From NCBI RefSeq assembly GCF_018446385.1, contig NC_056002.1, forward strand, positions 9,434,894 to 9,498,893: a stretch of 64,000 bases of DNA, read 5' to 3'. Position 1 is the stretch's first letter. Every line of letters starts with the position of its first letter. Shown in pieces: positions 56,012 to 64,000 of this stretch. The position numbers and the translations under genes were made by a program. The stretch is from Zingiber officinale. Its lineage: Eukaryota > Streptophyta > Magnoliopsida > Zingiberales > Zingiberaceae. The notes under the pieces are model-generated. The model was not told where the DNA came from, made no database searches, and was given only the letters and a program-made list of their open reading frames with translations.

Positions 56012-56227
56012 TTTATTGTGGCAAAAGACGAATACGTTCGTTTCCAACATCTCCGTCAATCCGTCCCAGGGTCAATACAGAAGAGGTACATCACAGACAG
56101 CTATTAACTTTTAGAATAATAACTAACACATAAGGGAGGTATTTATCTCGACTTTACCAAGATTCGAACCCCAAACTTTATTATGATAATACTTCATGTG
56201 CTAGCCACTAGACCCATCCGAGGAGAC
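56012..56227 (-). mobile_element. tRNA-derived SINE, copy 3, complete
   Basis: On the minus strand the A box (GTCTAGTGG, 56213-56205) and B box (GGTTCGAATC, 56170-56161) of a Pol III promoter are both well kept, about 34 bp apart. The body contains AAAGTCGAGATAAATACC and ends GTATTCGTCTTTTGCCACAA with an AAAA tail. A 14-bp target duplication GATCTTGTCGGTAT flanks it (55998-56011 and 56228-56241). This is the best preserved copy of the family in the window and defines its ends. Confidence 0.85.
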
Positions 56228-56241
56228 GATCTTGTCGGTAT

Positions 56242-58332
56242 CTTATGAAGTAATGTTTGATTGTTAATTTTGAGTGAGATCACGATTGTTACGATGCTTC
56301 GTCACAGGAATCCAAATATAGTTGATCCAGAGAACCATCAAAGTTAGACTAGTAGAGTTTGGTTGGGTCAAACTGATCGACACTAACTGTTTCGGTGAAT
56401 CACATACTCAGCACATCAAATAAACTGTTATGCCGACTGAAAACTTAGAGATGAATTTGTCAAATATATGGCTCGATTGGGTTATTACAGCCTTTTCATC
56501 TATGCGTTATAAAAAATGTTTATAAATTATTACGGAACTCTTTAAGTTATTTGTTCTTTGATTCCATGTTATATCGTCTAAAGATTAAGCACAATTAAAT
56601 TAGTAAAAAAAAATGGTATCTTTTTTATTCATATGGTCAAAAAGACACTATAATTAGGATGCTCTTTTGATTTTATGTCCATGATTTATATTTATAAACT
56701 AATAGATTTAATTTAAAGTTCTAATAATTATTTTATTTTTAAAAGTTTAATTTCATTAATTTTTTTCTTCAAGTATATAACAATGTCATATTTAATATGA
56801 ATTTAACATTGTTGGGAAATGTTTCATAATTTACATGCTGATCTCGAACTAAAAAAAAAGATTATGAAGACTTGTCCCGTGAGTAATGGTAAGAGATAGA
56901 TAGACTCATATGTGAGGGTTCAAATTTTTCACAGGGCATATTATAATTCACGGTATTCGAATCATTCATGATATTATGCCTTTCACTAGGATTTATCTAT
57001 TCTTTTCGGATTTATTCTGGTAACGGATGAAAAAATTATATACAATTGAGACCGATCAACTTCAGAATTAACCTATTCAAACAATTAGATATTTGAATTT
57101 TTTTAAAAAATGAAGGATGATTATTATTTTGACCAAATACTGTGGACAGTTAAACTACTAGTTAATAGACTTGCTAAAGTGTGCTCGCTCCAGAGATCGT
57201 CGGTGAAGGAGATGAGAGGACTTGATACACACTCAAAGGGAGAGTTAGATTGGCTGAGAGACATATTTCGGGGCTACTTCGGCGCTCAAATTAAGATTTT
57301 CTTAAGATGGTGTATAAAAGAACGAAGATGAAGAGGAAAAATCAACCTAGTGGCGTTGAAGAAATCTCCTTCCTCCTTTGTCCTTTCCTTCGTGAGTACT
57401 TATATGACCCTCCTAATAACATATTCATACAAATTGGAATATCTTCATTATAAGAGTCAAGAAGGGGACCAGATCCGACAACCATTGATTACCTTTCCAT
57501 TCATCTAGCATTACATGCTAGTAGGGGATATCTAGAGGACCGATTATGATTCGGTCACGTATGGCATACTGCTAACGAGGTTATGTGTTCTAAAATAGTC
57601 GCAATTACTGCTAACGAGGCCACGTATGGCATAGGCTTAATTTAGGAATGAAAAAAAGTTACATTGATATGGAGTGGCTTTAGGAATATTCAAAGTTAGG
57701 ATCGAAGACTGATCCACCCTTTGAGGGAGATCAATAGCAGTTGGGGCAGAGAGATGATAATGGTGGGTGTAGCAAGGAATGAAAAGTAAAGAATGTGACT
57801 GAGACTAAGAGAAAGTCTGAGACTAATATATGATCAATGATTTTGTCCTTTAATCACGTGAATGAATATACTGAGTCCTATCTGAGCAAAGTTAGATGTC
57901 CCTTATATTCAATTTGACTGGTTTTGATTTTGACTGAGATCGATACGACTCTTGAACTACGGGACACATAGGTATAGAAAAAACCTCCACATTAATTACG
58001 AAGAAAAGTGATCCAGTATTATTAATCTCATGATAAGATATACACAAGTAAATTTCGGAGTCATTTTATTTAAGCACGGTGACCTTTTCCCAATTGTTTC
58101 GAGACAGTGCCTAACGCGCTCTCATATTCGACATGAGCTCAGCTTCTTCATGATCCAATCCAAAAACGATCTGGCCCGGTCCGCTATTTCAACACCTTCT
58201 ACTGGGTCGGGATTTTTTTGATAGACCTAAAAGAAAGAATTCTCATGAAAGAAAGATACCGGTTTTATAAATCTGTGAGATGCCGTAACGGATTCCCGTT
58301 TTATTCCCATCCTTATCCGTTTTGTAGACGCA
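56242..58332. other. intergenic; no gene supported
   Basis: Two kilobases of AT-rich sequence between the SINE and the IF1 gene. The open frame at 57110-57331 has no recognised similarity and a composition like the flanks. The final 300 bp form the upstream region of IF1. Confidence 0.4.
56868..57065 (+). mobile_element. possible second SINE family
   Basis: GTGAGTAATGGTAAGAG could be an A box and GAGGGTTCAAATTTT a B box, about 27 bp apart. The 3' part, TTATTCTGGTAACGGATGAA followed by AAATTATA...GACCGATCAA, recurs in altered form at 11215-11258 and 10075-10125. No clear target duplication was found, so the call is tentative. Confidence 0.4.
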
Positions 58333-58340
58333 TATAAATG
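58333..58340 (+). promoter_or_regulatory. TATA box of the IF1 gene
   Basis: TATAAATG, 58 bp upstream of the start codon, in a suitable place for the core promoter of the IF1 gene. Confidence 0.55.
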
Positions 58341-58397
58341 ACGGCTCCTTTCTTGGTGAGCAAGACTAGGGTAGACTCGACTAGACGTCAATAAGTA

Positions 58398-58989
58398 ATG
58401 GCGGCGAGAACTGCAGCGGCGCGCATGACTCGTCTGTGTCCGGCGACGATGGAGAAGCTTGCTCGGGTTAATCCTCGTTACTTCAGCGACGGCAAAGGCC
58501 GCATACTCAGCGAGGAGGAACGGGCCGCCGAGAACGTCTACATCCAGGTAAGCACCGCACCGACCGAGCAGCTTGTCGAATTCACCTCTTTTCTGTTTTT
58601 AGCGTAGGCTCTGGCTTTCGATTCATCGGCGCGCGCACTTGTTGTGTAGAAAATGGAGAGGGAGCGGTTGGAGAAGCTGAGGCGAAAGGCCGAGAAGGAG
58701 AGGCTGGAGGCGGAGAAGGCCAAGTCCGAGATAGTGAGTACAATTTAGGGCTTCCACTTTCTCCGTCTTTCTTGTTCGAATATGGTTTCTAATTTGCGAT
58801 GCTCGGTGAGATTGATCATTACCACACGGATCGAGCGATCATTCTTTACTGAAAAGTGGGAACTGTGTGGATAGTATCGTCTTATCATCTTTCGTGTTCC
58901 GATTCTTCTGTCTTTATTTCATTCTTCACGGCAGGGTCACCTTGATATTGTGTATGTGATTCTTGCAGAAAACCGAGGAACCTCACTAG
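58398..58989 (+). CDS. IF1: mitochondrial ATP synthase inhibitor factor 1
   Basis: IF1 binds the F1 part of mitochondrial ATP synthase and blocks ATP hydrolysis when the proton gradient falls. Three exons, 58398-58547, 58650-58733 and 58969-58989, give 84 residues, the usual plant length. The N-terminus (about 1-30: Ala, Arg and Met rich, no acidic residues in the first 18) is a typical mitochondrial presequence. The inhibitory core is FSDGKGRILSEEERAAENVY at 29-48, followed by IQKMERERLEKLRRKAEKER, a charged helix expected to form the coiled coil. The protein ends KTEEPH. All introns are GT-AG. It resembles Arabidopsis At5g04750. The related At2g27730 family has a C-terminal membrane segment, which is absent here, so IF1 is preferred. 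Confidence 0.92.
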
Positions 58990-60021
58990 TTCTGATGCTT
59001 TTAATCGTCAATCCAGCAGGCACGCGACATCTATAAGATCAAATGGTTGGCTTAGCTTGTTTCTGAAGAACGTTGAATGATATAGCTTTGTTAAAATCGA
59101 TGAAATGCTGCTGTATTAGCTTCTCTTGCGTGGATGTATGTGTATATTATACTCATCTGTATATGCCTGTACATTAATCTTTTATTTTGTTTTGGGTGAG
59201 ATGAAACTTCTTTCAAGCATGTTTTGTGAATTCTGCTATTCTAATTCGTGATCATCGAGCTCTAGCAAGCTTCCAAATCCACGCCGCGCAAGTTCTTCAG
59301 CCGAATTCTTATAGCCAACTTTCTGGCCAGCGAGTTGCCCGCTAGATTTGGCCGTCACATTCTAGAGGTGCCTTAGCACGGCGGAGGTGCTGGAAGCTAA
59401 GTCGTGTCAGCCGGCCACTGGTGATGAGGATGCCGTTGGATATGATTATTGTTCTCATAAAATTGATCAATTCAGATTTTTTGTCTCTAAATTTTTTTTA
59501 TTTTCGTGTCTCCAATCGATCGAATGGATCATATTATATCTCAAGATATCATAATATTCTTAAAATGTGTGTAGTATTTTTGTGATGTACAAGACATCCT
59601 TGAGATATAATTTGATCTGTCTGATCGATACGGGGACAAAGGATTCGAACTCAAAATTGATTGGTGAAGGAACGTAAATAAGCAAGTATAATTTTTTTTC
59701 TTAGGTGATCGGTTGATCAGCAAGGTAAATTAGGAAGTGTACATGATAATCAATTTAGAAGTTCAGTATTTTTTTATTATATTTTTCATTTGAAAGATAT
59801 TTTTTTATAAATATATCGTAGTTAGGAAAATTTTTTATAAATATATCGTAGTTATGATTTGAATTGACAATTTGGATGTTTTACTATGGTATCACGACCC
59901 AGGACAAATAAGCAAGTAATCAAGCTCAATTAAAAGGAGCATGTTTTCTTAACAAAATTGATTCTCTAAAGTGCATTATACATTTGCCTAACCTTCATGG
60001 AGTGTTGAACTTTTCTGTTTT
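58990..60021. other. IF1 3' region and intergenic DNA
   Basis: The first 200-250 bp are likely IF1 3' untranslated sequence. 59260-59450 is richer in GC (for example CACGCCGCGCAAGTTC) but has no open frame of note. A 24-bp unit TTTTTTATAAATATATCGTA is repeated twice near 59806-59855. Confidence 0.4.
59503..59641. mobile_element. small foldback element (about 140 bp)
   Basis: The left arm GTGTCTCCAATCGATC...GATCATATTATATCTCAAG pairs with the inverted right arm TTGTCCCCGTATCGATC...GATCAAATTATATCTCAAG, with a short AT-rich loop. There is no coding capacity and no clear target duplication, so its superfamily is unknown. Confidence 0.55.
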
Positions 60022-60030
60022 TATAGGAGT

Positions 60031-62686
60031 GGAGAAAAGACCCAATTTAGTCTTAAATATTGTGCCTAATGTCTGTTTAAGGGGTTAAATTAGTCCTCAA
60101 TATTATTTTTTTTTTACCACCAAATTAATCTTTTCGTCATTTTTGGAATTAAATTAGTCGGAAAATGTGCACATAATTTGCACAAGTAGATTTCATCATC
60201 TGAAACTAAACAACTAAATCTTCATTTTCCCAATTTTAATCATGGAAATTTAAATCTCACTTTTTTTCCCTCGGTTTCACACGTTAGAAGGGAACTCACG
60301 ATGTGTTTGAACTGTTGCACCACCTTTTCAGTCGATGGAGTTTATGCTCTTATGTGGATGAACCTTTCAGTCTTGTGTTTGAACAAGTAAAGGTTAATAT
60401 TGTTACAAATATCATAGATTTTTATTGTCTTTTCTGAATTAGTAATGATCAGAAGAAATGTATATGATATTATAATTATTTTGACATAATGGTTGCAACA
60501 TACTTTTGTTCACAAAATTTGTCCACATCTTGATAAAGAAATAATTGCATAAAATTTATGATTTATCATAAAATTTAATCTACATGTCTATATTTAAGAA
60601 GTATGACTACATGACAATGAGAGAAAAAACTATTTTTAATTTAATTGAGAATAATTTAGCTTTACAAGTCATATTCACCTAATTTATGATATACTGAATT
60701 GTCATTTGATTTTTATTATTTTTTCATTTTATGTTACAGAAAATTATTAAACATAATTTCAATCTACATCAATTTTCTTTAAAATTGCAAGTTTTTTTGG
60801 TTTTTAGATTGTGCATGTTCTATTTCTAATGTTTTATTTTAAAAAAAATTAATAAATTAACATTTTTAGTCAGATACTTTGATCGGTAAATATAATCCGG
60901 TATTTATCATAGTTGGAATGAAGCTAATGCCCATATTAACAAATTTAGCAGCGCTTCCCATATGTCATTTTCAAGTAGGGAAGAGACAGTAAGAACTTTT
61001 GATATGCATATGAAGATAAAAATAGCATCTGTTTTATCTACATAGTGTCAAAGGAAGTTCAAGTGTTTCCTCTACTTCTAGTGTGAAAGCAAGTTCAAGT
61101 GTACCTTGTAGTTCAAGTTCAAGGAGAAAGCAATAAGAAAGAATAGATAAATTAAAAGCTTTGCTATTGAATTTAGAAAATGAGAATCACAATCATGCCT
61201 CTAGGGTTGTAAAAATAATCAAGGAGATAAAAAATTATAATTTAGTGACGATGATTAAACATGTTTATCTTATTTATAAAATTTTATTGGATATGATATA
61301 AGGTTGTTGTATTGAATCTCTTTCAATTATACATATTATTATGAAGTTGGAATTATTTTAAACAATGTGCATGTTCAAAATATTATTAGAATCTCATTGA
61401 AAAACAATCCCACAATCCACTACATGATCAAATCATGGATATGAGTAACATTGAAAGTCACGACAAACCATCCAAAACTCCATTACATGAAACAAAATCA
61501 CTTCTTCCTTATAGATCCTTGAGAAGAGCTAGACTTCAAGACATAATTTACTAGCGAAGACAATGATGGTCTCATTCTACGTCAAGCATCTATGTAAGAT
61601 CTCAGCCTCGAGACTACTGCAAAGCTAGTTCCATCTTTAACAAAAGTAAGTTTGTGAATATTAATTGATTGGTTAACATATAATTGTCAAAACAGAATAA
61701 TAATTAGAAAACATAGAAACTGATTTGATAATTTATAGTATTAAAACTAGCATAAAAAATTAAAACAACTTATATTTATAGAGGATATTGAGCATGAGCT
61801 CCATTGAATATACAAGATCGTATCCTTTGGTTTACTTTTTGTGAACTAGAGGATGATCCACAATGTAACTGTGATCGGATTGCAGCCGCAATTCGATCAT
61901 AATTGGTTGTGATTCCTCCTTAAGTTCACCATTTATCCAAATTATAGTTTAAGTCTGGGTAGGTGGCCGGAGGCCGCCCCTCACTCGGCGCCGAGTAGCC
62001 CGGCCACTCGTACACCGCGAGTGGCCTCTAGGCAGTTTTCGACTACATATCTCGACCCAAACTATAACTTGGATGGAAAGGTGAATCCAAGAGGAAGGAT
62101 CAAAACCAATTGCGGTTGGATCACGACTGTGATCCGGCTACAATACATTGTGGACCATCCCCTGGTCCACAAAAAGTGGACCAGAGGATCTTCTCTCTGA
62201 ATATATACCCCAACTTGATGTGGTCTTCTCACCTACGTCCAGAAAAGACAACAAAAAATCTATGACATCTATTAAAATATTTACTTTACTTGTTCGAACC
62301 CAAGACTAAAAGGTTCATCCACATAGGAACATGAACTCCATTAGCTGAAGGTGGCGCAACTGTTAGAACCCATCGTGGCTTTTCTTCCGACGCGTGAAGC
62401 CTGGAGTTCACCGATAGGATTTTGAGGGAGAAGAAAGTAAGATTTAGAGCTCCATGAGTGAAATTGAGAAAATAGAGATTTAGTCGTCAAATTGGTCAGA
62501 TGATGAAATCTGTGGCTTGTACAAGTCACGTGCACACTTTCCTTCTAACTTAATCCCAAAAATGACATAAGAACCAATTTGATTTAAAAAAATAATAACG
62601 TTAAGGACTAATTTGACTCATTCAAAATGTTTAGAACTGAACCTGACATTAGGCACAACATTTAGGATTAAATCGGGTCTTTTCCC
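60031..62686. mobile_element. non-autonomous MULE with terminal inverted repeats of about 400 bp
   Basis: The ends read GGAGAAAAGACCCAATTTAG and, inverted, GGGAAAAGACCCGATTTAAT. The inverted repeats extend over about 60031-60432 and 62246-62686, including TTGTGCCTAATGTC, GATTTCATCATCTGA and ATGTGGATGAACCTTT. A 9-bp duplication flanks it with one mismatch (TATAGGAGT at 60022-60030, TATAGTAGT at 62687-62695), as expected for Mutator-like elements. About 1.8 kb of internal AT-rich DNA has no recognisable transposase; a Ser-rich frame near 61050-61130 is interrupted. A foldback element is nested at 61814-62197. Internal sequence of unknown source could be a captured host fragment (Pack-MULE), but I cannot identify a donor. 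Confidence 0.75.
61814..62197. mobile_element. MULE-like foldback element, copy 3 (384 bp)
   Basis: The same structure and nearly the same length as copy 1: CTTTTTGTGAACTAGAGGAT on the left pairs with inverted CTTTTTGTGGACCAGGGGAT on the right, and the GC-rich centre (GGTGGCCGGAGGCCGCC) is shared with copy 1. An imperfect direct repeat TGAATATA(C/T) flanks it (61805-61813 and 62198-62206). It is nested next to the right inverted repeat of the larger MULE. Confidence 0.65.
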
Positions 62687-62695
62687 TATAGTAGT

Positions 62696-64000
62696 GATAA
62701 GAGTATATTTTCAAGTTGAAATGAATGGTCAAGGCTACTATAAAGTCAGAAACTTCTTACCCTCTCGAAAACATTTAAGTATTTTTTAGTTGATATAAAC
62801 TATAGAAGAATTTTTATCCATAATCATATCACATATCATTTTGCCTAAAAATATCAGAGATTTTTTAGTAGATTCAAATTGAGCATTCATGCGTTTTTGA
62901 ATTAAAATATTTTATTAAAAATGTTTTTTTCTAAAACTTCTTTAAAATTTTGAATTTTAATTAGAAAATATGCTAGAAATTTCTTAAGAGGTCGAGTGTT
63001 TAACTCTTTTGTTAGTATAAAAAAAATAAATTGAAAATGGTCAGTAGTTTTACCAAGTTAAAAACAAAAATTTATCAACGATCCTTGAGAGCTCATATTA
63101 TCTTATTATGAACGAAAAATCATATTAAAAAACATTTAAGAATCTCAAGTGAAATATTAAAATATTATCAAAGAGTTTTTTTCCCGTACAAAGTGACAAA
63201 GTTATTGACTCCTTAATTATCTTTTTAAAATTAAAAAAATACTTAAACATTTTATTTGATACTTTCAGAAAACATTTTATCCGATTGTTTAGTTAATGTG
63301 ATCTGATTTTAAGTCATCTGTGTAGTTTTTGGTAATGACCTTGATGATTTATTTCAACTTAAAGGAAATTAAATATGTATCTCTCATTCTCACAAATTTA
63401 TCAACATATTTTTCTTTTGGAAATGAATAAATTTTGGCTTGCAAAATAATACGTGGAACAAGTTAATAGAATAATAACAACATATTTAATGGACAATATA
63501 TCAATTGGCCACAAGTAGAATCAAATATTAGCTAATAGATGTCCCAAGGCTACTCTCTAGAAAATTTTATTCTGTCAAGATTTCTCAATTTATTCTGAAT
63601 AAATTGTTAATAGAAATTTTTCAAAAGACAAAATCAATCACATTAGTTGGGTTTAAAAAATTAAATACCGTAATTATAAAATAAGTAATAATAGCTGGGC
63701 ACTTGTTTGGATTGAATTTAAGTGGGTAAATAAACTTATAACTTAGCTTATTTATTTTCTAGGCGTAAATTAGTGCTCCATGCTCCTAAACTGATAAAAT
63801 AAATACTATGCTTATCATAATAAAAAAATCGAGAAAAAAAGTGTTTTCTAAAATCATTAATTGGTCCAAGATATTAATTTAGAACCTTCTCTGTTCATAA
63901 TATTATCAATTTTAAGATACGAAATTATAGAAAACTACAGTAATATTTTTTATATAAAAATCATGAGAAAAAATTACCAATAAATATTAAAATTATTTTC
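62696..64000. other. intergenic, AT-rich; no gene seen
   Basis: No coding region, RNA gene or known repeat is recognised in the last 1.3 kb. Confidence 0.45.

Noticed and set aside
56161-56213. tRNA gene on the minus strand
   Set aside because: A and B boxes are present, but no cloverleaf or acceptor stem can be formed; body, tail and target duplication identify a SINE.
57110-57331. Open frame of 73 codons
   Set aside because: No recognised similarity, AT-rich composition like the flanks, and no promoter or splice context.
62341-62535. Minus-strand open frame of 64 codons
   Set aside because: Lies inside the MULE inverted repeat; the matching stretch in the other repeat (60250-60350) is not open in the same way.

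Overview
The window is nuclear DNA of a flowering plant: spliced host genes with plant-specific families, AT-rich intergenic DNA and a dense pile of plant LTR retrotransposons. The repeat families and gene structures suggest a monocot, possibly a Zingiberales species; that placement is an inference from remembered repeat types and is weak. No bacterial or viral system and no CRISPR array is present.

Layout. Left arm (1-9.3 kb): a two-exon DUF7054 gene (At4g22758-like, minus), a 622-bp Tourist-like MITE, a 392-bp foldback element, and a nine-exon IQM3-like calmodulin-binding gene (minus). A gene-free stretch follows (9.3-13.7 kb) with an AT-rich tandem repeat, microsatellites and a SINE, ending in a decayed 5' piece of a U2 snRNA gene that still carries its promoter elements.

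Middle (13.9-48.1 kb) is a nested transposon block that can be ordered from target-site duplications. (a) An older GC-rich repeat holds a solo LTR (14846-26311, duplication GTATG), which holds a complete-length Copia element with 2.4-kb LTRs (16410-26295, CTTAT). (b) A GGAGTC minisatellite is split by a 3.2-kb solo LTR (26755-29951, GTCGG). (c) A short-LTR Copia fossil (30788-39111, ATCTA) is split by a gag-only, reverse-oriented element (34304-38534, GATGA). (d) A 0.8-kb solo LTR (39448-48090, ATTGT) is split by a 5-kb hAT DNA transposon (39610-44635, TGCTCATG) and by a second copy of the long solo LTR (45056-47861, AAGGG); the hAT itself is split by a third solo LTR (41107-42749).

Right arm (48.1-64 kb): three host genes, namely a chloroplast SOUL heme-binding protein (eight exons, plus), an intronless PADRE/DUF4228 protein (minus) and the mitochondrial ATP synthase inhibitor IF1 (three exons, plus). 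Between them lie SINEs, foldback elements, a local duplication and a non-autonomous MULE with terminal inverted repeats of about 400 bp. The host genes are unrelated to each other in function.

The most unusual observations are the gag-only element, a sequence module of about 130 bp shared between two otherwise different retrotransposon families, recurrent GGTCGACC palindrome clusters in three LTR families, the U2 snRNA fossil with promoter, and two GC-AG introns in host genes.
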